Assembly (NCBI RefSeq): GCF_003597675.1
Contig: NZ_CP030827.1
Coordinates: forward strand, 124,001-188,000
Source: Neorhizobium sp. NCHU2750
GTDB lineage: Bacteria; Pseudomonadota; Alphaproteobacteria; Rhizobiales; Rhizobiaceae
Direction: 5' to 3'
DNA: 64,000 bases
The first letter of the stretch is position 1. Each line of letters opens with the position of its first letter. The notes under the pieces were generated by a model. It had not been told where the DNA came from, did not search any database, and saw nothing but the letters and a program-made list of their open reading frames with translations. The translations under genes were made by a program, and so were the position numbers. Below are positions 17,438 to 25,789 of the stretch, piece by piece.

Positions 17438-17468
17438 GATCAGAATGTTACGTGCAACAAACCGCTCC

Positions 17469-19259
17469 TCAGAGCTCGCCGGAAACTTCCCGCCGCCTGC
17501 GGTCCAGTTCTTCCGTGTAGCGCCGCAGCGTATGGCTTTCGGAAAGCTGGCCGACGACCTTGCGCTCGATCTGGTTGTTGACCACGGCAAGTGCTTCCGC
17601 CTCGGTCCGGTCGAACATCGCGGCCGCCTGCTTGGCATTCATGCTGCGCAGCAAAACGTCGTTCTTGAAGCGTATGAACGAAGACAGATCCGGCGCTTCT
17701 TCGTCGCTATTGGTCGGCGCGGCATAGATTTCCGGGGTCAGGATGATGCCGACATATTTGTCGGTTTCGTCGATCACGATGACCCGCTGCGTCGAACCGA
17801 GCGGGAACTCCTTGCGGAAGTCTTCGAGCGTCATGCCAGCTTTTGCCGTCTTCACATCGGCACGCATCAGCTTGTCGACCGTCAGGTTGCGGATCCAGCC
17901 GATATCGTGGGCGCTGCGAATGCTTTCGCCGCGCAGATGGAAACGCCACGTGGCAAACGAGTAGCCGAACGTGGTGCGCACCACGACCGAGGATGCGATG
18001 ACGGCGGCAAGCGCCAGTGTGGTGATCGGAAAGTCGCCGGTCACTTCCAGCGCCAGGAAGGTCATCGTCAGCGGCCCGCCGATCACCGCAACCGACAAGG
18101 CACTCATGCCGACGATCGCATAGGTGGCCGGCGCAAGCGTCGCATTGGCAAACAGGAAGGGCGTCGCATAGGCAAACAGCTTGCCGATCAGCGCACCGAG
18201 GAAAAGCGAGGCGAAGAACAGGCCGCCGCGGAACCCTGCGCCGATGCTGATCGCCGAGGCAAGCGACTTGATCAGCAGCAGGCCGATCACCGCACCGATC
18301 GCCATGTGCTGGTTGAGGCTTTCATGCAGCGCCCCATGGCCGGCGGAAAGCACGCGCGTATCAATGAGCGCCAGAAGCCCGACGACGATGCCGCCGAGCG
18401 CCGGCCGATAGATCGGCGAGATCGAGCTCTTGCGGGCAAGTTCCTCCACATAGCTCACGCCGTTCATCAGGAGTATGCCGCCACCGGCGCAGATGATGCC
18501 GAGTGCCACGGCAGGCGGATAATCTGCCGGCACCACGGTACCGATGCTGTCTATATCGATGAGGAACGCATCGCCGATGAAGATCCGGGTGACGAAGGTC
18601 GCAGCCAGCGCCGAGACGACGACAGGCGCCAGGCTGACGGCCGTATAGGTGCCGATGATCAGCTCGAAGGCGTAGAAGGCGCCGGTCAGCGGCGCATGAA
18701 AGGCTGAGGCGATGGCGCCGGCCGCGCCGCAGCCGACGAGGATCCGCAGATCCTGCCGGCGCAGCTGCAGGAGCAGGCCGAGCTTGGAGGCGATGCCCGA
18801 GGAAAGCTGCGTGTAACCGGCCTCCAGCCCGATCGAGGCACCGAAACCGTTGGAAATGATGTTCTGCACCGCGACGATGATACTGTCGGTCAGGTGCAGC
18901 CGTCCGCCATGCAGCGCATTCGCCTCGATCGGGTCGACCATCGGCTTCTTGCGCCATTTTCTGAGGATCATGAACAGCACGCCCATAATCACGCCCCCGA
19001 CGACCGGCGCCCAGAGCGTTACCATCGGTTCCAGATCCGCCGCCGCACTCAGTCTCTCGCCGGGCTCGATGTGGAAGATCAGGATCTGCAGTTCATGGGC
19101 GGCAAAGCTCATCGCAGACACGGCAAGGCCGGCAAGCACGCCGACCACCGCCGCCACCACGATCAGGCCGAATTCGCTGCGCCTTATCAGCACGCGCAAC
19201 TGCGTCGGATGCAGCAGGTGGCGGAGATCAGGCAGTCGGTCGGCGATATGTTTCAGCAT
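17469..19259 (-). CDS. ClC-family chloride channel/antiporter with CBS pair
   Basis: This 596-residue protein has the ClC membrane domain to about residue 440 and two CBS domains after it ('KLMRADVKTAKAGMTLEDFR' and 'VLLRSMNAKQAAAMFDRTEA'). The gating glutamate is E146 in 'GASIGLEAGYTQL', where the common motif is G(K/R)EGP. The third filter motif is 'GFRGGLFFASLFLG'. It likely exchanges chloride for protons in the inner membrane, with CBS domains binding adenine nucleotides. It is 70 bases downstream of the TIGR02186 gene on the same strand. Confidence 0.9.
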   Translation of the reverse strand: MLKHIADRLPDLRHLLHPTQLRVLIRRSEFGLIVVAAVVGVLAGLAVSAMSFAAHELQILIFHIEPGERLSAAADLEPMVTLWAPVVGGVIMGVLFMILRKWRKKPMVDPIEANALHGGRLHLTDSIIVAVQNIISNGFGASIGLEAGYTQLSSGIASKLGLLLQLRRQDLRILVGCGAAGAIASAFHAPLTGAFYAFELIIGTYTAVSLAPVVVSALAATFVTRIFIGDAFLIDIDSIGTVVPADYPPAVALGIICAGGGILLMNGVSYVEELARKSSISPIYRPALGGIVVGLLALIDTRVLSAGHGALHESLNQHMAIGAVIGLLLIKSLASAISIGAGFRGGLFFASLFLGALIGKLFAYATPFLFANATLAPATYAIVGMSALSVAVIGGPLTMTFLALEVTGDFPITTLALAAVIASSVVVRTTFGYSFATWRFHLRGESIRSAHDIGWIRNLTVDKLMRADVKTAKAGMTLEDFRKEFPLGSTQRVIVIDETDKYVGIILTPEIYAAPTNSDEEAPDLSSFIRFKNDVLLRSMNAKQAAAMFDRTEAEALAVVNNQIERKVVGQLSESHTLRRYTEELDRRRREVSGEL

Positions 19260-19329
19260 GGCGGCAATGGGTCTGGCAGAGTGAGGGCAGGTCTTGGGCC
19301 CTTGGGTTGGAGCTGGGGAAGCGGAAAGG

Positions 19330-20145
19330 CTACTCCTTGCGGAAGGCGATACTGGCGCCCCAGCCGGTCAGAAGCGCGATCAGCACGCTGAACACGCCGT
19401 ACAGGAGCGGCCGGTCGTGGGCCGTATCGGTAATCGCCTGTTCGAGGCCGGTCTTGACCACGCGCAGCGGGATTTCTCTCTGGGTGATCAGCGTGCCGCC
19501 CTTATACAGATAGGCGCGCACGATATGAACGCCATCCGGCACATTGGCCGGTAGTCTGAGCGAGGCGCGAAACAGGCTGGAGGAAACGAAACGCACGCCG
19601 CTTGCCTCCTTCTGGTAGAGCCCGCTTGAAAGCTTCAGTCGGCGATAGGCCTCACGGAAATCGGAAAGCTCGCCGACATCGCGGATATAGCCCGTCGGGT
19701 TGAGCGGCAGGTGCTCGATACCGACACCGGCAGTGTCGATCGGCGGCAGCTGCGCCGGATCGTCGAGCTGCCGGGTGCTGGCGATCGAATAGCTTTCCGG
19801 CACCTGCTCGAATGTCATCGAATCGGTATTCACCCAGACGCCGAAAATGCGCTCCTTCTTGCGCACGGTGGCATAGTCGCGCGGGCCCTCGAGCGTGACG
19901 ATGATGTCGTAATTGCCGATCGCCAGAAGCAGGTCGTCGGGATTGGTGATCGCGCCGAACACGGTGAGATCGGCACCGCGGAAATCAGAAGTAATGGCGA
20001 TTTCGCTGGTCGAAACGCCGATATCGAGCCCTTCCTTCACCGTCGAGGCCTCGCCGATCGGGATCTGCGCCAGGCTTTTTCCGGCAGGCAGGACGAAGAG
20101 CGGCAAAAGCAGCACAAGGGCGCGGCAAAGGCGGGCAGGAAGCAT
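19330..20145 (-). CDS. TIGR02186 family membrane-anchored protein
   Basis: This 271-residue protein has a signal peptide (MLPARLCRALVLLLPLFVLP...), a beta-rich periplasmic domain with 'ITSDFRGADLTVFGAI' and 'YDIIVTLEGPRDYATVRKKE', and one C-terminal membrane helix ('LLYGVFSVLIALLTGWGASI'). This is the pattern of the alphaproteobacterial TIGR02186 family, function unknown. The start overlaps the stop of the TauE gene (TAATG), so both are co-translated. The pairing suggests that it helps the transporter on the periplasmic side. Confidence 0.85.
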   Translation of the reverse strand: MLPARLCRALVLLLPLFVLPAGKSLAQIPIGEASTVKEGLDIGVSTSEIAITSDFRGADLTVFGAITNPDDLLLAIGNYDIIVTLEGPRDYATVRKKERIFGVWVNTDSMTFEQVPESYSIASTRQLDDPAQLPPIDTAGVGIEHLPLNPTGYIRDVGELSDFREAYRRLKLSSGLYQKEASGVRFVSSSLFRASLRLPANVPDGVHIVRAYLYKGGTLITQREIPLRVVKTGLEQAITDTAHDRPLLYGVFSVLIALLTGWGASIAFRKE

Positions 20146-21068
20146 TACGATCCTCCCCCGACGATGACCGAGTAGAGATCCTGCGGACGGATGAACAGGC
20201 CGACGGCGAGGCGGATGCCGACGGCCAGAACGAGCAGAGCCAAAAGCGCGCGCAACTGTTCGCCACGCAGCTTCTGGCCGACGCGCACGCCGTATTGCGC
20301 CCCGATCACGCCCGCCACCATCAGGATGAAGGCCAGCACGATATCGACCGAATAGTTGGTCGCCGCCTGCACGATCGTCGTATAGGCGGTGACGAAGATG
20401 ATCTGGAACAGCGAAGTTCCGACGACCACGTTGGTCGGGATGCGCAACAGATAGATCATCGCCGGCACCATGATGAAGCCGCCGCCGACACCCATGATCG
20501 AGGTCAGGATGCCGATCGCAAAGCCGAGCATGACGACGGGAATGGCGGAAAGATAGATCTTCGATTTCTTGAACCGCATCTTCAAGGGCAGCCGGTGCAC
20601 CCAGTTGTGCTGGCCCGGCCTCTTCAATGGAAGCGGCTGGTTGAGCTTGGCCTTGCGCATCGCCCGCAGGCTCTCCTGCAGCATCAGGAGCCCGATCGTC
20701 GACAGCAGGATGACGTAGAGCAGCGAGATGAACAGGTCGAGTTGGCCGATGCTGCGGAGCCAGGAGAAGATCCACACGCCGACGGTCGCCCCGGCAAGAC
20801 CGCCGACAAGCAGCACCGTACCGAGCTTGATATCCAGCGAACCGCGGCGGAAATGGGTGATCGCGCCGGAAACGGAAGAGGCCACCACCTGGTTGGCACC
20901 GGTCGCCACCGCCACGACGGGGGGGATGTTGTAGAAAATCAGAAGAGGCGTGATCAGGAACCCGCCGCCCACGCCGAACATGCCGGACAGGAAGCCGACG
21001 GCCGCACCCATGCCGAGGATGATGAATATATTCACCGACAGCTCTGCTATGGGCAGGTAGATAGTCAC
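20145..21068 (-). CDS. TauE/SafE family sulfite/organosulfur exporter
   Basis: This 307-residue membrane protein has two copies of the TauE motif: 'VGFLSGMFGVGGGFLITPLL' near the N-terminus and 'IGILTSIMGVGGGFIMVPAM' in the second half. About eight helices are visible. The family moves sulfite, sulfoacetate or related anions. I chose the GTG at 21068 ('VTIYLPIAELSVNIF') because the longer frame to 21245 adds a charged, non-conserved stretch. It is followed by the overlapping TIGR02186 gene and then by the ClC gene. Confidence 0.87.
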   Translation of the reverse strand: MTIYLPIAELSVNIFIILGMGAAVGFLSGMFGVGGGFLITPLLIFYNIPPVVAVATGANQVVASSVSGAITHFRRGSLDIKLGTVLLVGGLAGATVGVWIFSWLRSIGQLDLFISLLYVILLSTIGLLMLQESLRAMRKAKLNQPLPLKRPGQHNWVHRLPLKMRFKKSKIYLSAIPVVMLGFAIGILTSIMGVGGGFIMVPAMIYLLRIPTNVVVGTSLFQIIFVTAYTTIVQAATNYSVDIVLAFILMVAGVIGAQYGVRVGQKLRGEQLRALLALLVLAVGIRLAVGLFIRPQDLYSVIVGGGS

Positions 21069-21366
21069 GGTTGACCCCGCACGGTGAAACAGGACGACCC
21101 CCGTCAGACCGCGTTCTAGGGCTTGTCTGGCGTGGTGGTGGAAAAGTCTCTCACATGCCGGGTGAACAAGGCATGAAGATGTTTCCTCATGCTCCCGCAC
21201 CGCCTTCGAAGTCAAACCGCAGTAGCGCGCTAAAACGGACCGCAAGCCCTTGATTTGACCGTTTTCTTCGCAGCGTGGCGAATATGCCTCGTCACCGTAA
21301 ACCCGGTCGATTTAGTCGTGATTAGAGGTCCTCGGCAGCCCCTGCGAATGAAAGGCCGCCGGAAAG

Positions 21367-21414
21367 AAAAAAGCTGAACCGGGACACAGCCATGGGAAAG
21401 GCATCCGGTTCAGC
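21367..21414 (-). terminator. rho-independent terminator of the podJ-like gene
   Basis: On the minus strand the 10-base arms GCTGAACCGG and CCGGTTCAGC enclose a 22-base loop and are followed directly by six T residues. It lies 21 bases after the stop codon of the podJ-like gene. Confidence 0.82.
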
Positions 21415-21434
21415 GACTGGAGCTCTGATTGTCG

Positions 21435-24400
21435 TCAGCCGTTGCGGGCCAGAAGTTCGCGCACCATGGCATCATCCACCTTGCCGGTCGGTTCCTGGCC
21501 GATCTTGCTCTGGAAGGCCTTGATCGCGGAGATCGTCTTGGCGCCCATCTTGCCGTCCGGCACGCCCGCATCGAAACCGTTCTTGTTGAGGATCGCCTGG
21601 ATGTTGCGGATGGCTTTCGTCATGTCGATCGACGAGGTCGTCAGCTTCTTGCCGTTGGCCCATTCGTCGGGAAGGTTGACGATGTTGGCACGCGAATCGA
21701 GCGGCTTGGCAGTCCAGGCGTCGAGCTTGGCCTTGGCGCTGTCCAGCTGTTCCTTGCGCATCGCCTTGGCCACCTCGTCGCGCTTGGCAGCGGCATCCGT
21801 ATCGCCGCCCTTGGCGGCAACGCCGAACCACTTGTAGCTCTCCTCGAGATCCTGCTTTATCCCGTTGCCGCGGGCATAGAGAATGGCGAGGTTGAACTGG
21901 CTGTCGGCAACGCCGAGTTCGGCTGCCTTGCGGAACCAGTCGACGGCCTTGGCATAGTCAGGCTGCCCGACGGCACCCGAAGCATAGAGCACGGCGAGAT
22001 TGTGCATCGAGCTTGCATTCCCCGCCTCGGCAGCCTTCTGGTAATAGCTGACCGCCTCGGGCAGGTTGCGCTCGACGCCGGTTCCCTTTTCCAGAACGTT
22101 GCCCATCCGGTATTCGGCCGGCGGCAGGCCGCGATCGGCGGCAAGCTTGTACCATTTGGCCGCTTCAGCCGGGTCGGCGGTCACACCGCGTCCCTCGCTG
22201 TAGCGGGAGCCGATTTCGTAGAGCGCATTGGCGTCACCCGATGCTGCTGCATCGGCAAGCGATTTGGGTTCGATGCCGGCCGGAACGGCGATATCGGTCG
22301 CCGGCTGGGCCTGGGCCGGTTCAGCCGAAACGGTGGGAGCGGCCGCGTTTCCGGCCGGCGCCGGGGCTTCGGCCACCGCGCCCGTATCGCCGTCCTGGGC
22401 AACCTGGCCAAGCGGTTCGCTGGTGATCGCACCATTGGACGGAGCAGCGGGCAGGGCCGGCGGGCTGTTGGCGGCATCCGGCGTGACCGGTGCAGCAGCC
22501 GGTGGCGGCGTGACGGCCTGCGGCGTAGCGGGAACGGCCGGGCTTGCCGAAGTGTCGGCGGCCATGGGAGCGCTCGGCGCAACGGGCCGTTCGACTGCGG
22601 CGGTCGGGGCCGGGGCGCTGTGGCCGCCCGTGACGTTCTTGATCAGCGGCATCGCCATCAACACCAAGAGAACGGCGCCGACGGCCATCAGGATCGGCCG
22701 GCGATGGCGCGAAAATGCCGAAACGCTGCTGCCGTCCTTGGTATCCCGGATATCGGCGGCCTTGGCGGGCTTTGCCTTGCCGGCCTTGAGCTTGCCCTTC
22801 GGCATCGATCCCATCTGCGACGGGTCGGCTTCCTGCGCCGCGGCCTTGGCGGCCCGGCGTGCGGCAGCAATATAGTCGGCCCGGTCACCGGTCCTGTCAC
22901 CACTGAAATCGCCGGCAGCCTGGCTTGCCCTGACCCTTTCGAGGATCTTCTTGACGTCGGGAGCGCCCGAGCCCGGCTCCAGCAACTCGTTCTCGATTTC
23001 CGGCGAAAGTACGTCATCAGGTTCGGCCGAAGGATCGATCGAAGGCGTCGGCTCCACATAGGTCCGCGCGACGGTCGCTTCCTTCTTCTTCGAGCGGGGC
23101 TTCAGGCGTCGCGCCAGATTGACGATCAGGCTCTTGCTTGCCGGCTTTTCGTCGGCGTCAAAATCCTCGTCTTCTTCGGCAGGCTGCAGCATGGCCGGGA
23201 TATGATCGCCCATGGTCGAGCCGATCGCGCTCGTCTCGCGCAGGCGGTTTTCCGTGCGCGGCATGTCGATGCTGGCAAGTTCCGCTGCCACATGTGCGGA
23301 AAGCGCCGGCATGGCCGCCGGAGCCGCCTCACGCGCCATCGGTTCCTGCATGGCCGGGACGTCGCGGTGTGTCGCAGCCGTTGCAAACATCGGCTGGCGC
23401 ACCGGCTCTTCGCTGCGATAGGGCGCTGCCGCCGCCGTGGCGAACTGGCCTTCCAGCTGGTCCAGCCGTTCGGCGATCTGCACCAGCGTGCCGTGCAGCG
23501 CTTCGAATGTCTGGTGCGTGCGGCTTTCGGAACCGCGCGTCAGGTCTTCCAGATGCTTGAGGTCTTCGGCCAGGGCCGCCAGCGCCGCCATGTCGGTACC
23601 GGAAACGTTGCTGCCGGCGCTCAGATTGCGCGAATAGGCCTCGACGACCGCCTCGGCGGCCTGGCGTGCCGCCTCGACGATATATTCGTCGCTGGTCGCC
23701 ATATAGCCTTCGATCGCGGCCATGCGATTGTCGAATTCCGGCGGCCAGACGGCCGGCGCAGGGCTGCTGGGTTCTGAAATCAGCGTCGAGAGGTGGGCGA
23801 TCTGGGCTTCCAGCCCGCGCAGGGCGTCATCGTCGCCACGCGGCGTGCTGGCTGCTTCGTCGAGCCGCGCCGCAATGTCCCTCAGCCTGTCCTCGATGCG
23901 CACGAAGGCCGCCTCGTCGGCGGGATCCTGCACCCGCGGCTGCTGTTCCATCTCTTCGATGCGCTGGGCAAGAAAGTCCAGCCGACCGCCGAGGCCTTCG
24001 GCGGTGAAATTGCTGTCCAGCGCGTCGATCTTGCGGGAAAGGTCGGAAAGATATCCGGCAAACTCGTCCTGCTGGCCGGAAGGTTGCAGTTCGAGAACGA
24101 GCGCGGAAAGCTGCTCGATCCGCTCTTCCAGCTTGGCCGTGGCCTGTTCCTCGGCCAGATCCTCGATCCTGCCGGTAAGCAGCTCGATCCGGTGCGATAG
24201 CCCGTCGGTGGCGCTGCGGTCGGCGGTGAAGCGGCCGATCGTTTCGACATGCTCCATCAGCGCCGAAAGTCCGCCTTCCAGCCGCTGCATGGCGAGTTCG
24301 TCCTGCGCGCTGGAGGATGAACGCGCATTGGCGGCGATCGCCCGGCTGATTTCGTCGAGACGCTGGTCGAGCTGGCCGAAATGCTCGTTGAATGCCGCGT

Positions 24401-25376
24401 CGGAAGGCTTCATCCGCGAACCGAGCTGTTCCATCATCCCGGCAACGGAAAGCAGCTTCTGCTCCAGCGCGCGGATGACCGGGCTGTCGGCCATCAGGCC
24501 GAGCTGGTTGCGGATGTCGTCGATCCGGTAGGCCAGCGTCACCAGTTCCTCGCGCATGGCGGCAACCGTGTCGGTTTCCTGGATGCGTTCTTCCAGACCC
24601 ACCCACTGGCTCTGCATCTGCCGGAGCGAATCTTCGCGGGCAAGCCCGTCCATGACCGTGCGCAGGTCTTCGAAATCGGCTTGCAGCTTGGCTGCATCCG
24701 GCGTCGCTTGCATCATGGTCAGATGGTCGATGCTTTCGGCCAACCGGGCGAGATCGGCATGCACGTTCTCTGCAAAGCGCTGATCCTGCGCATCCGCCTT
24801 GATCGAGCGCACTTCGTCTCGAAGCGCCTGCATCTCGCGGGTAAGCCCGTCGGAAATGTCGCGCTTCAGCTCCTGCCTGAGATTGGTCAGCGCATCGGTG
24901 AATTCGCGCAGGTCCGTGCGGCGCTGGTTGGCCTCGGCCACGCGGGTGGCAACAGCCGGCTGCCTGAGGTCTTCCCGGCGCGTCGGCGTCGCCACGCGGA
25001 CCTCGCTTCGCGTCTCGGCGTAGCGGGGCTCGGCATATCGGGAATTGTCGGCTGCGGGTGCCGCTTCGCTGCGCGGCGGGCGCTGGCTCGCCTGCTCCAG
25101 CATGCGCTGGCGTTCGCGGATCTCGGCAAGCGGATCGCGCGGAAGCGGCTCTCGTTTCGGGATCTGGCGCGGCGGTGCCGGCTGTTGCACCGGCGTGTGC
25201 TGCGGCGCTCGCAGGCGCTCGTCATCGACGCCGCGCGCCGCCACCGCCGGCCGGCCGGCGCCGGCCATCAGGCCCTGGATACGTGCTTCAAGCCCCTCGA
25301 TGGTGCGGTTCAGTGCATCCAGGGACGAGCGGTCTCGGTCTCCATGACGAGGGGGGGCCGATCGTGATCCGTTCAT
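21435..25376 (-). CDS. podJ: PodJ-like polar organelle/polarity factor
   Basis: This 1313-residue protein has an N-terminal cytoplasmic part to about residue 890, rich in coiled coils and Glu/Gln/Arg. One membrane helix follows ('PILMAVGAVLLVLMAMPLI', about 893-911). The periplasmic part has a Pro/Ala linker, about four Sel1-type TPR repeats (about 1049-1195, such as 'GSRYSEGRGVTADPAEAAKW') and a C-terminal peptidoglycan-binding domain (about 1252-1313, 'GVPDGKMGAKTISAIKAFQS'). This is the architecture of Caulobacter and Agrobacterium PodJ, which marks a cell pole and organises division and growth proteins. ATG 25376 starts just before 'RDRSSLDALNRTIEGLEARI'. It diverges from the fad operon. 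Confidence 0.8.
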   Translation of the reverse strand: MNGSRSAPPRHGDRDRSSLDALNRTIEGLEARIQGLMAGAGRPAVAARGVDDERLRAPQHTPVQQPAPPRQIPKREPLPRDPLAEIRERQRMLEQASQRPPRSEAAPAADNSRYAEPRYAETRSEVRVATPTRREDLRQPAVATRVAEANQRRTDLREFTDALTNLRQELKRDISDGLTREMQALRDEVRSIKADAQDQRFAENVHADLARLAESIDHLTMMQATPDAAKLQADFEDLRTVMDGLAREDSLRQMQSQWVGLEERIQETDTVAAMREELVTLAYRIDDIRNQLGLMADSPVIRALEQKLLSVAGMMEQLGSRMKPSDAAFNEHFGQLDQRLDEISRAIAANARSSSSAQDELAMQRLEGGLSALMEHVETIGRFTADRSATDGLSHRIELLTGRIEDLAEEQATAKLEERIEQLSALVLELQPSGQQDEFAGYLSDLSRKIDALDSNFTAEGLGGRLDFLAQRIEEMEQQPRVQDPADEAAFVRIEDRLRDIAARLDEAASTPRGDDDALRGLEAQIAHLSTLISEPSSPAPAVWPPEFDNRMAAIEGYMATSDEYIVEAARQAAEAVVEAYSRNLSAGSNVSGTDMAALAALAEDLKHLEDLTRGSESRTHQTFEALHGTLVQIAERLDQLEGQFATAAAAPYRSEEPVRQPMFATAATHRDVPAMQEPMAREAAPAAMPALSAHVAAELASIDMPRTENRLRETSAIGSTMGDHIPAMLQPAEEDEDFDADEKPASKSLIVNLARRLKPRSKKKEATVARTYVEPTPSIDPSAEPDDVLSPEIENELLEPGSGAPDVKKILERVRASQAAGDFSGDRTGDRADYIAAARRAAKAAAQEADPSQMGSMPKGKLKAGKAKPAKAADIRDTKDGSSVSAFSRHRRPILMAVGAVLLVLMAMPLIKNVTGGHSAPAPTAAVERPVAPSAPMAADTSASPAVPATPQAVTPPPAAAPVTPDAANSPPALPAAPSNGAITSEPLGQVAQDGDTGAVAEAPAPAGNAAAPTVSAEPAQAQPATDIAVPAGIEPKSLADAAASGDANALYEIGSRYSEGRGVTADPAEAAKWYKLAADRGLPPAEYRMGNVLEKGTGVERNLPEAVSYYQKAAEAGNASSMHNLAVLYASGAVGQPDYAKAVDWFRKAAELGVADSQFNLAILYARGNGIKQDLEESYKWFGVAAKGGDTDAAAKRDEVAKAMRKEQLDSAKAKLDAWTAKPLDSRANIVNLPDEWANGKKLTTSSIDMTKAIRNIQAILNKNGFDAGVPDGKMGAKTISAIKAFQSKIGQEPTGKVDDAMVRELLARNG

Positions 25377-25789
25377 GTGCTCGCTCGCTTCGACGTTGAT
25401 CCTGCCGGTTCACTCCGAACATCCCCCGGAGGCATTCCTCCATAAGTAAATTCGAATATTAGGTGAACCTTACGCAAGGCTTGCCATGGTGACGGCGTGA
25501 AGCCTTTTCGCGTAAATGCTTTGCGCCGCCATATCGCCCACTATGTGCAAAAACATGGTAAATAAGCCGTTAAGAATGTGTGGCGCTTTAACCATTTCAT
25601 AACAATCTAATATGCGCGCCGCCGGCTGCTTTCCTCCGCGACGGCCCTATATCCCGGCATCTTGCCGCGGAATTGATGACCGTCAGTGATTGACGTTTAC
25701 GCGCACGTCAATTAAATGACCAATACAAGAGTTCGCAAGTGCCGGGGAGTGGCGCCTGCGAGCGGTGATGACAGGGAGGATGTTCATCG
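25377..25789. promoter_or_regulatory. divergent promoter region, podJ / fad operon
   Basis: These 413 bases are more A+T rich than the flanking genes and separate two divergent genes, so both promoters must be here. The part nearest the fad operon holds a clear inverted repeat (25689-25712) and a GGGAGGA ribosome site at 25774-25780. No coding frame is supported. Confidence 0.6.
25689..25712. promoter_or_regulatory. candidate operator of the fad operon
   Basis: ATTGACGT and ACGTCAAT form a perfect 8-base inverted repeat with an 8-base spacer, 78 bases upstream of the acyl-CoA dehydrogenase start. The half-site and the 'GACGTTTACG' run resemble the sites of LiuR-type MerR regulators that control acyl-CoA catabolism in proteobacteria. 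The regulator itself is not in view. Confidence 0.5.

Noticed and set aside
21429..23777. 782-codon plus-strand frame opposite the podJ-like gene
   Set aside because: Long only because the high G+C content removes stops; the protein has no domain, and the minus-strand gene shows clear Sel1 and peptidoglycan-binding motifs.
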